In this document: piece by piece, positions 32,263 through 41,134 of the stretch
How positions within the stretch are numbered: position 1 is the stretch's first letter
Layout of the letters: each line of letters begins with the position of its first letter
Origin: Candidatus Thorarchaeota archaeon
Lineage (GTDB): Archaea > Asgardarchaeota > Thorarchaeia > Thorarchaeales > Thorarchaeaceae
Direction of reading: 5' to 3'
Assembly (NCBI GenBank): GCA_011364905.1
Contig: RDNZ01000013.1
Span: forward strand, 1-62,335
DNA length: 62,335 nucleotides
The notes under the pieces: generated by a model
What the model was told of the DNA's origin: nothing
Seen by the model: the letters and a program-made list of their open reading frames with translations, nothing else
Database searches by the model: none
Made by a program: the position numbers and the translations under genes

Positions 32263-33237
32263 CTATTTCGCTATTTTGCCAAGTTTCGAAATCACTTCTT
32301 CGGCTTCACTCATTATTCTATCAAGCAATTCCTTCACAGTGGGAATATCCTTTATCAGACCTACACCTTGACCGCAACTCACGACTCCAAGGTCAATGTC
32401 CCCTTCCCTATACATCTTCTCTGATTTTTCCCCAGAGGCTGCCTGAATAAGGGTGTACAAGGGCACTTTTTGAGCCTCTAGTTCGAGTACTATCTGTGCA
32501 GCCTTATTATTCCAGAACCTGTGGGTATTTCCAACCGACCGCAGAGCCAAGACTGTATCAACTTCCCTTGCCTGTACAAAAGCTTGCTTCAGGTTGTCAT
32601 GAATGGGACACTCCTTTGTAGCCATCATCCTTGTGCCCATGATCACCCCTTCCGCACCCAGGGCAAAGGCTGCAGCAACACCTCTACCATCTGTTATTCC
32701 TCCCCCTGCAATCACAGGGACATTTAGAGCATCAACTACAGAAGGAGTCATCACCATTGTTCCTATGTCCAGAATCCCAGTGGCTCCGCCGTTCTCATAC
32801 CCAACCACTGTTATGATATCGGCTCCCAGCGATGCTCCTTTGAGCGCGTATCTCACGCCTGCACACTTGTGAATCCAGACTGCGCCTCCGTCCTTGAATT
32901 TTGGAACCAGGTCCTCCGGAGCCTTGTGACCACTTGTTTCAATGATCTTCACGTCCTCAGCCAATGTGGCATCGACATAGTCTTCCAGCTTTTCCTGGGG
33001 CATCAACGCGGGGAAGAGATTGATATTTACGGCAAATGGCTGGTCTGTGAGAGACTGTGTCTTCTTGATGGCATCACGCAACGCATCAGGAGTCTTGTAG
33101 TTCGCACTGGCTAAAACAGCACAGGCACCAGCATTACTTGCTGCCGCAACGAACTCAGGATTAGAGATCCTTGCCATGGTCCCTGCTATAATCGGGTATT
33201 TGCATCCCAACATTTCAGTTACTCTTGTCTTTATCAT
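32263..33237 (-). CDS. Nitronate monooxygenase-family FMN enzyme
   Basis: 324 residues from ATG 33237 (MIKTRVTEMLGCKYPIIAG). TIM-barrel FMN protein of the nitronate monooxygenase/2-nitropropane dioxygenase family: YPIIAGTMARISNPEFVAAASNAGACAVLASA at the start, GGATGILDIG, VPVIAGGGITDGRGVAAAFALGAEGVIMGTRMMATKE for the phosphate site. Archaeal members are often annotated as nitronate monooxygenase or enoyl reductase-like. Substrate uncertain. Earlier in-frame starts add CGCKP-type residues not typical of the family. Confidence 0.85.
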   Translation of the reverse strand: MIKTRVTEMLGCKYPIIAGTMARISNPEFVAAASNAGACAVLASANYKTPDALRDAIKKTQSLTDQPFAVNINLFPALMPQEKLEDYVDATLAEDVKIIETSGHKAPEDLVPKFKDGGAVWIHKCAGVRYALKGASLGADIITVVGYENGGATGILDIGTMVMTPSVVDALNVPVIAGGGITDGRGVAAAFALGAEGVIMGTRMMATKECPIHDNLKQAFVQAREVDTVLALRSVGNTHRFWNNKAAQIVLELEAQKVPLYTLIQAASGEKSEKMYREGDIDLGVVSCGQGVGLIKDIPTVKELLDRIMSEAEEVISKLGKIAK

Positions 33238-33320
33238 TGGCTTACACCCACATCCTTTGACCATTGATTTGATTCTCACAGATAAGTCTCATTATCAGAT
33301 TCGGTAATCACTACAGAACG

Positions 33321-34262
33321 TTACTTCCTAGTGCTGTCAACAACCTCAGATAGTATTGTGTTGTTTCCCTCCCACCTGCGTAGTTTGGGCCAGATTACTG
33401 CCCAGATTATCGCCATTAACAGTAACAGATTAGACGGCTGAACAATCGGGCTCACCAATGAGGTAGGTGCGTTACCCAAGGCGTGCACCATCATTACGAA
33501 GAAAAGGTTCTCTGTTCGTAAATAAAGAAGGCCATAGATGATTCCATTCAAAAACACGCTGAACAGGAGTTCTTGAACCACTACCATTGTCCATCCATCA
33601 TTAAACACTCTCCAGGGGACATGGAGCACAGTGAAGAGCGCTTGGGACAGAAGCAGAGCAACGGCCACTTGCAGATATCTGTTTTCAAACGAGTCCTTCA
33701 GCTTAATCCTGAACTGGATGAGGAAAAACCCTCTAAATCCAATTTCTTCATACAAGGCGGTACCAAAGAGCATTCCTATTAATAGACCAATTATGGAAAG
33801 ACTTTCCGTGCTCCATTGTCCGTTGAGTTCAACACTTCCTGTTCCGATTTGGCTTATTGCCGCTTCGGCTATCTGAACAAGAATCCAAGTTATCAGACCT
33901 ATAACAGCAGCAAGTGGCAGTTTTCTAGTCACTAGTCCAATATCTCTTCCCTGAAGTTTACCGTATAAGATCAGGGTTCCGTAGACTGCAATCGTCAGTA
34001 GGAGCAGATTCAGTATCAGCGAACGGTCGATTAGTCCCGAACTGGCAGTCTCTACAGATTGAACTATTCCTACTACGTACAAGCCCAAATACAGAATGAC
34101 GAGAACAATACTCACAGCGAAAAACAGAGCCATTGTTTTGTAGTTTGACTCCTTAGACTCAATCATTTTGAAACCACTCATCCGTCGATGATTTAGAATC
34201 AATTCAAATCCGAATTCCTCATTGTCTTGGAACATCCTCCTTATATTTTCAATCCAAACCAA
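33321..34262 (-). CDS. CPBP-family intramembrane protease
   Basis: 313 residues with about eight transmembrane segments. Here the CPBP motif is complete: LYEEIGFRGFFLIQF (EE-x3-R), FTVLHVPWRVF and MMVHALGNAPTS. It is the second CPBP gene within 3 kb but is not flanked by tRNA copies and runs the other way. Start uncertain: several in-frame Met codons occur in the first 45 residues, before helix 1. Confidence 0.85.
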   Translation of the reverse strand: MVWIENIRRMFQDNEEFGFELILNHRRMSGFKMIESKESNYKTMALFFAVSIVLVILYLGLYVVGIVQSVETASSGLIDRSLILNLLLLTIAVYGTLILYGKLQGRDIGLVTRKLPLAAVIGLITWILVQIAEAAISQIGTGSVELNGQWSTESLSIIGLLIGMLFGTALYEEIGFRGFFLIQFRIKLKDSFENRYLQVAVALLLSQALFTVLHVPWRVFNDGWTMVVVQELLFSVFLNGIIYGLLYLRTENLFFVMMVHALGNAPTSLVSPIVQPSNLLLLMAIIWAVIWPKLRRWEGNNTILSEVVDSTRK

Positions 34263-34435
34263 CCTTCAATTATGGATTCTCCCTGTTTTGCACGAGAAAA
34301 CCCAGGTATGACTGTCTTACATCACTCACAGAAATCAAGTTGGATACTCCCATGTACTTGTATGCACATCCGACATATGATGGCTATAGAGCCAAATAGA
34401 ATTGGTCCTCAAACTACGTTAATGAAAGAGTGGTG
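34263..34435. other. Intergenic stretch, no gene seen
   Basis: Divergent gap between the CPBP protease and the iron-sulfur protein. Apart from promoter-like AT-rich parts near each gene I see nothing. Confidence 0.4.
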
Positions 34436-35200
34436 ATGAGCATGACTTCTTTAACAGAGCATTTGAAACAATTAGCACTTGAAGTTGGTTTCGCATCGGT
34501 GGGCATATCTCGTCCAGATTTGCTTGAGGATTTGCCCTATGGACCCGTTGGTCAGGTGACAACACTGCGACCCCCTATACAGGAGCTACTAGAAACAAAG
34601 TCGGTCATACTCCTTGTGTTTCATACTTGGGACAAGATATTCAGCCTCTCAGTGGATCCTCCTGAATGGAGGGGCTATGGCCTTCACTCTCCGGAAGAAG
34701 AGTTTGAGAGTTACTATCTCCCATATGAGATAATGAAGAATAAAGCATGGGAGATTGTTGATTTTCTCCGAAGAGAAGGATATGAGGCTAAATACTCGTT
34801 AAGAATTCCTCTGAAGACAACGGCAATCAAGTGTGGTCTTGGCTGTCAGGGGAAGAATACGTTATTGGTCACCCCAAAACATGGGCCCCGAGTGAATCTA
34901 ATCTCGATACTCACAAATGCTGAACTGGAAGTAAACGAGCCCTTCAAGGAGGATCTTTGTGGCGACTGCAATCTCTGTGTCACAGCGTGCCCGACAAAAG
35001 CGCTTGCACCATACTCAATCACAATCGAGAAATGTATGACATACTCTGCTGAGACTCCGTGTTCAACGGATGTTTCTCAGCATGTACGCGAGATGGAGAA
35101 GAAACTCGTTTCACGACCAACAGAGAACAGCTATATTGAGTGTGCAAGGTGTATGGAGGTCTGTCCGATAGGAAAGAAACCTAAGTCCAATTCGAAATGA
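34436..35200 (+). CDS. QueG-like dicluster 4Fe-4S protein
   Basis: 254 residues from ATG 34436. The C-terminal half has LCGDCNLCVTACPTKAL and CARCMEVCPIGKK, two 4Fe-4S motifs in the arrangement of epoxyqueuosine reductase QueG and reductive dehalogenases, preceded by IKCGLGCQGKNTLLVTPKHGP, which corresponds to the family's conserved glycine-rich segment. QueG is cobalamin-dependent, but here the cobalamin contacts cannot be judged and most archaea make archaeosine, so another reductase role is likely. Two bases separate it from the convergent GNAT gene. Confidence 0.78.
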   Translation: MSMTSLTEHLKQLALEVGFASVGISRPDLLEDLPYGPVGQVTTLRPPIQELLETKSVILLVFHTWDKIFSLSVDPPEWRGYGLHSPEEEFESYYLPYEIMKNKAWEIVDFLRREGYEAKYSLRIPLKTTAIKCGLGCQGKNTLLVTPKHGPRVNLISILTNAELEVNEPFKEDLCGDCNLCVTACPTKALAPYSITIEKCMTYSAETPCSTDVSQHVREMEKKLVSRPTENSYIECARCMEVCPIGKKPKSNSK

Positions 35201-35202
35201 GT

Positions 35203-36120
35203 TCAAAGTCTCTTCTTCAGATAATACTCCTTTATAGGATCAGGATATCCGTCAGAAACCCCGAAGACCTCATACCCGCACTTTTGGAAGAACTCAGGAG
35301 AATTGAATGATAGTACCCATGTCAGTCCTGAGACCGCTCCCTTCTCCTTTGCTATCTTCTCTGCTTCAGTCAGGAGATGCCTTCCAAGTCCTTGCCCACG
35401 AAATCTCTCATCAACCCACATCAGCTCAATGTGCAACACACCAATAGCTGTGAATGCACTAAGGCCTCCAATTATCTGATCATCATCTTTGACGACGAGT
35501 TTCACTCTGATGCCTGGATATTTCTTCAAAGACTCTCCCGCCTGCTCCTTGACATATCCACCTAACCCTTTATCCAATACTTTCATTGCATCTTCTGATT
35601 TGTCCTCAGAGATAGTGAATCCTTTGAACTTGTCATCTGGCCTTGTTCTATCCTTTCTCTCCAAGCCCCGCCATGTGTCGTCCAGTTTCTTCATGAACAC
35701 AAATTCTGTAATATTATCAGGATACACATCACATATTCCTATGACATTGTACCCTATTGCTTTGTAAAACTCAGGTCCTTGGAACGAGAAGGTCCAAGTC
35801 TGCGCCGCAGTGTATCCTTTTGCCTTTCCAATCCTCTCTGCTTCTAGTACGAGGTTTCTTCCATAGCCCAACCCACGATATTTCTTATCTATCCAAAGGA
35901 TTTCAAGATGCATGACTCCAGTCTTCATGCTGGTGACCACTCCCCCGACAACGTTTCCATCTTGGTCCCGCAAGACCAGGTTGATATCATTGTAGGGGAC
36001 ATCTAGATCACCATATGGCTGTTGAGCGTCATAGACCCTAAGGCCTTCACTAATGACTTCCATCTCCTCCTCGGTTGGATTATCAATTATGACAAATCGA
36101 TTGGGCTCTTTATGGTCCAT
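35203..36120 (-). CDS. Protein with two tandem GNAT domains
   Basis: 305 residues made of two homologous GNAT acetyltransferase domains (about 1-150 and 158-305). The acetyl-CoA motifs are YRGLGYGRNLVLEAERIGKAKG and FRGQGLGRHLLTEAEKIAKEKG, each preceded by a matching LEILWIDKK/IELMWVDER strand and followed by FYKAIGYNVIG / FFQKCGYEVFG. Both halves look intact, so this is an internal duplication. Substrate unknown. Confidence 0.88.
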   Translation of the reverse strand: MDHKEPNRFVIIDNPTEEEMEVISEGLRVYDAQQPYGDLDVPYNDINLVLRDQDGNVVGGVVTSMKTGVMHLEILWIDKKYRGLGYGRNLVLEAERIGKAKGYTAAQTWTFSFQGPEFYKAIGYNVIGICDVYPDNITEFVFMKKLDDTWRGLERKDRTRPDDKFKGFTISEDKSEDAMKVLDKGLGGYVKEQAGESLKKYPGIRVKLVVKDDDQIIGGLSAFTAIGVLHIELMWVDERFRGQGLGRHLLTEAEKIAKEKGAVSGLTWVLSFNSPEFFQKCGYEVFGVSDGYPDPIKEYYLKKRL

Positions 36121-36220
36121 CGTATTTCCGGCTCCTGATGATTTGTTGAAAAATACGCTTGCATTAATTGTCTTTCTAGAAGCGCAGAAAACTAATTTGA
36201 AAACTCGGAATGTGTAACTC

Positions 36221-36270
36221 GTACTATAAAGAAACCACCGACATTAGTCGGTACAGTCAAGCGTCGGTAC
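36221..36270 (+). promoter_or_regulatory. TATA box and ACCGAC-N4-GTCGGT operator
   Basis: TATA (ACTATAAAG, 36223-36231) is followed by ACCGAC-ATTA-GTCGGT (36237-36252) and an extra half-site GTCGGTAC (36263-36270). The full palindrome is the same as the one before the Bat-type regulator (37385-37402). It sits at the expected transcription start, a repressor position. Confidence 0.65.
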
Positions 36271-36313
36271 AAAGATTATGCTTCTTTTTGAGTCAGTAGA
36301 GTTGGTGATAAAA

Positions 36314-36529
36314 ATGGCTTGCACAACAGAACAACAAACAATCGCTCTCATCGACCTGCCTGGACCAATCGAGAGTGAAAAGAAGAGCGCTTCAAAAGAG
36401 GTTGATGCCTATGACGTCAAGGCTAGAAACTACCGAAAGCACTTGGCACAACAAGAAGCACTGCGCCAGCTCGAGAGGAACAGAACATATGCTCTGGCAG
36501 TAGCTCGTGGAGTATCGCTTTACAGGTAG
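36314..36529 (+). CDS. Small soluble protein, possibly controlled by the Bat-type regulator
   Basis: 71 residues from ATG 36314, which has GGTGAT 4 nt upstream; an earlier ATG at 36278 lacks this. The sequence (MACTTEQQTIALIDLPGPIE..., then NYRKHLAQQEALRQLERNR) has a helical, charged C-terminal half. No family known. The operator in its promoter links it to the regulator encoded downstream. Confidence 0.6.
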   Translation: MACTTEQQTIALIDLPGPIESEKKSASKEVDAYDVKARNYRKHLAQQEALRQLERNRTYALAVARGVSLYR

Positions 36530-36572
36530 AACTAGGAGGCGTACATGCATTGATATCGAATTATCTATGCCA

Positions 36573-36610
36573 GTGCCAAGTAAGGCACCGCCTCTATCTT
36601 TTCTTTTTTT
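36573..36610 (+). terminator. Hairpin and T-tract terminator
   Basis: GTGCC-AAGTAA-GGCAC hairpin followed by a T-rich stretch (CTTTTTTTAA) lies between the small gene and the convergent regulator gene. Confidence 0.5.
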
Positions 36611-36636
36611 AATATCAGAATAATGTAGTTGGTCTA

Positions 36637-37350
36637 TCAAACAACAGCCATGGTTTCTCTTCGATCCTTCGGGATCCGCCTGAACAACTGGATGTGTGGA
36701 ATGAGCGCAGTGATGATTTTGTTCTCTGCTTTTTTCAGGTGCTCCAGAAAGGTGGTCCTGGATATCTTCTCCTTGGATGCGATAGTCTGAAGGTCTGCTC
36801 CTCGTGGGAACCTGAAATATCCCTGCGCAAATGCTGTCAAGAGAGCATCCACTTGTTTGTCAGTCAATCCCGAGAAGAGAGCATCTGTTGTGAGTGTTAG
36901 AGAACTCGCTATGTACCCATCAAACGGTTTCTTTCTAAGAATCTCCACCTCAAATCCATCTTCTTTCAGCTTTGCAAGAAGTTTCTTGACATTCTCATGT
37001 TTAAAGGCAATCAACCTGAGGTGTTCCCATCCCTCCTCGTATGCAATTGGAGGTATCAGTAGGAGGGTTGGATCATTGAGATAGTGCTGAACTGTGCCGG
37101 GTCCTCCGCATGCGCACATTCTGGTGATGACATGAGTGTTTCCACCATTGTGCATCTCATCAATTATCTCGACAGACTTTGTAAAGTCCTTACGTATCTC
37201 GCCATAGTCTTCCTGTTTCTGTAGAACCAGCTCCATGATGTCGTACTCATCATTACACCATTGAAAGATCTTAGCTGATGGATGTTCTTTGGTTATTAGG
37301 CCAAAGGGATTCTGATATCTTGCTCTGAAAACGACTTCGAATAATGGCAT
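36637..37350 (-). CDS. Bacterio-opsin-activator-type HTH regulator
   Basis: 237 residues. The C-terminal domain (about 165-220) is an HTH_10/Bat domain: LTDKQVDALLTAFAQGYFRFPRG, then TIASKEKISRTTFLEHLKKAENKII. The N-terminal 160 residues form a sensor part of unknown ligand; the motif MCACGGPGTVQHYL with two cysteines could bind a metal or an oxidant. Its promoter holds a perfect 18-bp palindrome identical in its arms to the one before the small gene at 36314, so autoregulation is likely. Confidence 0.82.
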   Translation of the reverse strand: MPLFEVVFRARYQNPFGLITKEHPSAKIFQWCNDEYDIMELVLQKQEDYGEIRKDFTKSVEIIDEMHNGGNTHVITRMCACGGPGTVQHYLNDPTLLLIPPIAYEEGWEHLRLIAFKHENVKKLLAKLKEDGFEVEILRKKPFDGYIASSLTLTTDALFSGLTDKQVDALLTAFAQGYFRFPRGADLQTIASKEKISRTTFLEHLKKAENKIITALIPHIQLFRRIPKDRRETMAVV

Positions 37351-37384
37351 ACTTTATCTCACTCCAATAGACATATATGAACTC

Positions 37385-37402
37385 TACCGACATATGTCGG
37401 TA
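37385..37402. promoter_or_regulatory. Perfect 18-bp operator TACCGACATATGTCGGTA
   Basis: Perfect inverted repeat 35 nt before the regulator's ATG. Its arms ACCGAC/GTCGGT with a 4-nt spacer match the operator at 36237-36252. Confidence 0.65.
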
Positions 37403-37539
37403 TCGTGTTAATCTTTGCTATTCTGACCACTGTGCCTTCATTGATAAAGAGGGGATTGAGACTTCTCAGAGAAGCATGTCCCCCTCTATTGGACTGAGGT
37501 TTCCTCTGTACTCTAAGTGATTTTAGGTTGATTTAGGAT

Positions 37540-37836
37540 TTAGTCTGCATAACGCATTGTCGTGTAACCATCAATGATACGCCATAAACCATGCACGACT
37601 ACGAACGCTAACACACCTAGTATTATCATATTCCAATAGACACTTGATGTGAGTAGCGAGCCACCAAGCTCATTCACATATGGTATCACAGCAAAGATCA
37701 CAACGATTTCCAGAATCCCCATGATTAGCTGGCCTACGAAACGCGGTTTTGCCACACCTTTCTTCATTTCCCTGAAACTCTCCAAATTAGGTACACATGC
37801 GTTGCGCAGCTTGCATATAATACATTTCATCCACAA
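37540..37836 (-). CDS. Small membrane protein with N-terminal cysteines
   Basis: 98 residues: CIICKLRNAC near the N-terminus, two transmembrane helices (about 34-55 and 65-86) and a short tail. Unknown family. It faces the divergent linalool-dehydratase-like gene 117 nt away. Confidence 0.5.
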   Translation of the reverse strand: MWMKCIICKLRNACVPNLESFREMKKGVAKPRFVGQLIMGILEIVVIFAVIPYVNELGGSLLTSSVYWNMIILGVLAFVVVHGLWRIIDGYTTMRYAD

Positions 37837-37952
37837 TTTGGATGCCCTGGAATCAAGAATTAATTCACATTGGAAACTATTTATGGTGTTACTGCCTCTG
37901 GGACGAAACCATCAAGCCCTCGACCCTCTTGATTTCAGAAGCGTGAACCTCA

Positions 37953-39590
37953 ATGTCGCATGTACTCAAACAGAACAAGTTCGTGATCGCTGCACTTTTA
38001 ATCACAGTAGTGTTTGCAGGTCTTACGTTTGGAAACCTGCCAGCTCCACCAGTGCCATTGGGCGTTCAGACAATTGATGGGACCACATTCAACTTTGCAG
38101 ACTATCCAGCATTGACTCATGAGCAGATTGCGATTATTAACTACTTCAATCGCCTTGTGACAGAACAATCCGTCGTTTCATGGGATGGTTGGAATGCTGA
38201 GAACTACATGTGGGCAATCCAATATGTCAACGCATTTCTCGCATACGCTTTTGCTGCCCTTGCTGAAACAACATCAGGTTACAGAACAGACTTCTATGAA
38301 AACTTTACACGCTCGCAAATTCTGAGAATGAACACAACAGTCGCTGAGTATGGGAATAAGTCCATGGAATACTATGAGTGGGACTCTATTCCGGGATTCA
38401 CTGAGTACCACTACCCCAACGCCACCAACCCGGCTGATGTGTATACGGGAGGGTTCAGAGGACCGGCTAACATCATGTGGACTGGGCATTATGCCTTAAT
38501 GCTAGAGCTCTATGAAAGAAACTTCAATGAAGGAGCAGTTGTGGACGAGCTGAGCTCGTACATCAATCAATGGAATTCTTCAGTGACAACTGATGGTTTT
38601 GGACATCCTAAACCTGGGGGGATCTGGGGTGTGGGACTCATTCCATGCGAACCTTATGTCGTATTCACTCAATGTAATAGTATCCCCATCTTTACAACTG
38701 AGCTCTACGATAACCTGTATGGTACGAGCTACATGGACAGTGGGATGTGGGACTATGGGTTGGCTTTCATGAATGAGAACATCACAGATGATTATGGGCT
38801 TTATACAAACAGCTACTTTGTCCAAAGGCCTATTGGCTGGGGACCAAATTCAGACCTTGTTCCCCAAAAGATACCCGGTCAGGGAGTTGACCCTCTGGTC
38901 GGAGGTCCAAGTCTTAGCTCATATGCGACAGCATGGACGCTGACCTTCTTGGAGTACACAATCCCTGATACCACTATTCCAAAATACCCAACATTCATTG
39001 ACGCCTACAGCAGAGAGCTTTCTGGGAATATGATGTACATGCTTGGCTCGTACAATCACCCAACATCTTTTGGCGATGTGTTTGGAATACTTGGTACGCT
39101 CTTCACTGCGGGTTTGGCAAACCAAAGAGGTGACTATAACACAAGAAACCGTATTCTCAATCTACTGCGAGATATGATGAATGTGGTGTGGTCACCTGAC
39201 GGTCGAGAGATGTTCTATGACGCCTCCTCGTTGGACCCATTTCTATCAGGAGTGTTTTCTTTGTGCTCTGTGTGGTCAACATTGCCAGTTACAGTACGTG
39301 ATCTTGCTGATGCCCGTCCAGCCGAGTTCTGGAATTATCCATACATCAGCGCCGCTGATGATCAGAATATCTGGGTGTACCAAGCTAAGTGGGATCCAGC
39401 CAAGTCTGGATTCATCCTGAATATTAGGGTGGACAGTCCTGCGGAACTGACATTCAGCAACTTCCAAAATGTCCCCACTGCCTTCTCAAGAGGTGTATCA
39501 ATTGGAGAACTCACCGCTGGTTCCGGTGGCGACTATATCCTGTCATTACAACCAGGAACGTATCAACTAGTGATAATGGAGGGGACCTAA
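37953..39590 (+). CDS. Secreted linalool dehydratase/isomerase-like protein
   Basis: 545 residues with a signal peptide (about 8-28). The body fits the helical-barrel fold of linalool dehydratase/isomerase: NIMWTGHYALMLELYE with His at about 179, and PCEPYVVFTQCNSIPIF with Cys at about 232 and 241. In the bacterial enzyme, as I recall it, one His and two Cys nine residues apart are catalytic, and the Cys spacing here is the same. That enzyme interconverts monoterpene alcohols and myrcene outside the cytoplasm. The next gene starts after 2 nt. Family likely; substrate inferred from neighbours. Confidence 0.65.
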   Translation: MSHVLKQNKFVIAALLITVVFAGLTFGNLPAPPVPLGVQTIDGTTFNFADYPALTHEQIAIINYFNRLVTEQSVVSWDGWNAENYMWAIQYVNAFLAYAFAALAETTSGYRTDFYENFTRSQILRMNTTVAEYGNKSMEYYEWDSIPGFTEYHYPNATNPADVYTGGFRGPANIMWTGHYALMLELYERNFNEGAVVDELSSYINQWNSSVTTDGFGHPKPGGIWGVGLIPCEPYVVFTQCNSIPIFTTELYDNLYGTSYMDSGMWDYGLAFMNENITDDYGLYTNSYFVQRPIGWGPNSDLVPQKIPGQGVDPLVGGPSLSSYATAWTLTFLEYTIPDTTIPKYPTFIDAYSRELSGNMMYMLGSYNHPTSFGDVFGILGTLFTAGLANQRGDYNTRNRILNLLRDMMNVVWSPDGREMFYDASSLDPFLSGVFSLCSVWSTLPVTVRDLADARPAEFWNYPYISAADDQNIWVYQAKWDPAKSGFILNIRVDSPAELTFSNFQNVPTAFSRGVSIGELTAGSGGDYILSLQPGTYQLVIMEGT

Positions 39591-39592
39591 TC

Positions 39593-40150
39593 GTGAGCGA
39601 GCGACTCAGAGTGCAAGATTGGAGATCCGCACTCATCACTATCATTTTTGGATTTGTCGGGGCCACTGTTTTTGTTCTAGTCAATGCCGTACCCATGCCC
39701 TTCAGAATGGTATCCCTGTTGAAATTCGGTTTCGTACCAGCTCTAGCCATCATCGCGGTGGTGGGAGGAATACGTGGACCTCTTGCAGGGCTCATCACAG
39801 GTTATCTGGGAGTTATTACCTACGACCTGTTGATACACAATGTCATTGTCCTTCTAACACTCCCTGCCCTGGCATATGGAGTTCTTGGACTTGTTGTTGG
39901 GATGGCATCCTACGACTTCTCAAGAGGTCGGTCACTGGGGAAACTATCCCTCTTGTCTGCCATTGGTCTTGTGTTCACAGCATTGCTATTGGTGGCCTTT
40001 GGCTTGTTTGTCGGACAGATCTCTGCCCTTGCAGAAATTGGGTTTGTCATGCTCCCTTTGCTCACGACTGGTCTTCCATCAGTCATTCTACTGACTCCCA
40101 TTCTGGCCCGGCTCTGGCTCGTTCTTAGTCAAAGGGTCCAACTACCGTAG
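39593..40150 (+). CDS. ECF-transporter S-component-like membrane protein
   Basis: 185 residues, five or six transmembrane helices. The helix 2-3 region (KFGFVPALAIIAVVGGIRGPLAGLITGYLGVITYDLL) has the small-residue, glycine-rich pattern of ECF vitamin-uptake S components. It starts with GTG, 2 nt after the linalool-dehydratase-like gene, so the two are co-translated. It could import the product of that enzyme or a precursor. The ECF energising module is not in the window. Confidence 0.55.
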   Translation: MSERLRVQDWRSALITIIFGFVGATVFVLVNAVPMPFRMVSLLKFGFVPALAIIAVVGGIRGPLAGLITGYLGVITYDLLIHNVIVLLTLPALAYGVLGLVVGMASYDFSRGRSLGKLSLLSAIGLVFTALLLVAFGLFVGQISALAEIGFVMLPLLTTGLPSVILLTPILARLWLVLSQRVQLP

Positions 40151-40312
40151 CAACCTGTTTGAACCTGACTGGTCATGACATGCATGTTCCCTCTCATAGC
40201 ATAGTCAGGTCAAGAAGAAGCCATCTTGTATGTCTTAATCTCTCTAGAATTCATGAAACTTATAGGTCAGTTTGCTGTGTACCTTTAGAATCTTCTAAGG
40301 AGGAAAAATCAA
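40151..40312. other. Promoter region before the polyprenol kinase gene
   Basis: The gap contains an AT-rich stretch with an ACTTATAGG element (about 40258-40266) and an AAGGAGGAAAA ribosome-binding site (40298-40308) for the next gene, indicating a second transcription unit. Confidence 0.45.
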
Positions 40313-41116
40313 ATGGTGTTTAACCCTCTACCCGGTTGGGGTTGGGCCTGGGACATTGTTGCATTCATTATCTCGTTTATCGTGATTATGTTGCTTGTCC
40401 AGATCAATGCCCGAATCGAGAAAAGCGGTGCGCTTTCAACTACTGTAACACGGAAAGTCATTCACACGTTTGCGGCCCCATTGTGGGTGCTTACATGGAT
40501 GCTCTTCTCCGGTGGTATATTCAGTCGCTGGCTGGCCATAATAGTCCCTCTCATATTCGTTCTTCAGTTCGTGATGATAGGGACTGGGAAAAGTCAGAAC
40601 GAGGATTTTGTGCGTTCAATGTCGAGAAGCGGAGACCCCAGGGAACTTCTTGGAGGCACATTGTACTATGCCTTCTTGATGGTCGTCATTGGGATTCTCT
40701 GGTTCTATGTCCCACCTGATGGGAATCTGGCTGCTGCAACTCCTCTGGCACTTATTGTCTTTGGTTGTCTGGCTGGCGGAGATGGCTTTGCAGATGTCAT
40801 TGGCAGGAAGTATGGTGGCGACAAGAAGTTTGGCATAGGTGGAGCAGAGAAGACCCTCGCTGGAGTGATCGGGATGTTCATCGGGTCATTCCTCTTTAGC
40901 TTTGTCTTGGTCTTTCTCTTCTCGATAGAGGTGGCTACATTCTCTATCGTCGGTTTGTTGATACCTATCCTCATTGTAAGTATCGTATCTACCATTGTTG
41001 AGGCAATTACTCCAAAGGGTCTTGACAACCTGACAATCACCATTGTAGCAATCATTGTGATACTGATATTGCCCTACCTTGGACTGTGGCCATACCCAAT
41101 GTTCAGTCTGTTCTAA
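40313..41116 (+). CDS. Polyprenol (dolichol/phytol/farnesol) kinase-like protein
   Basis: 267 residues, about eight transmembrane helices. The VTE5/SEC59-type CTP-dependent polyprenol kinase motifs are seen: TTVTRKVIHTFAAP near residue 40 and GDGFADVIGRKYGGDKKFG...EKTLAG near 160. These enzymes phosphorylate long or branched isoprenoid alcohols at the membrane. The isopentenyl phosphate kinase gene follows by 18 nt, so an alcohol to monophosphate to diphosphate route is encoded here. Confidence 0.8.
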   Translation: MVFNPLPGWGWAWDIVAFIISFIVIMLLVQINARIEKSGALSTTVTRKVIHTFAAPLWVLTWMLFSGGIFSRWLAIIVPLIFVLQFVMIGTGKSQNEDFVRSMSRSGDPRELLGGTLYYAFLMVVIGILWFYVPPDGNLAAATPLALIVFGCLAGGDGFADVIGRKYGGDKKFGIGGAEKTLAGVIGMFIGSFLFSFVLVFLFSIEVATFSIVGLLIPILIVSIVSTIVEAITPKGLDNLTITIVAIIVILILPYLGLWPYPMFSLF

Positions 41117-41134
41117 ATCATCTGGTGCTGCAAG

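Noticed and set aside
34201..34222. ATTCAAATCC match, possible further tRNA 3' copy
   Set aside because: No CTGGCCCGCCA follows, and it lies inside the N-terminal codons of the CPBP protease gene.
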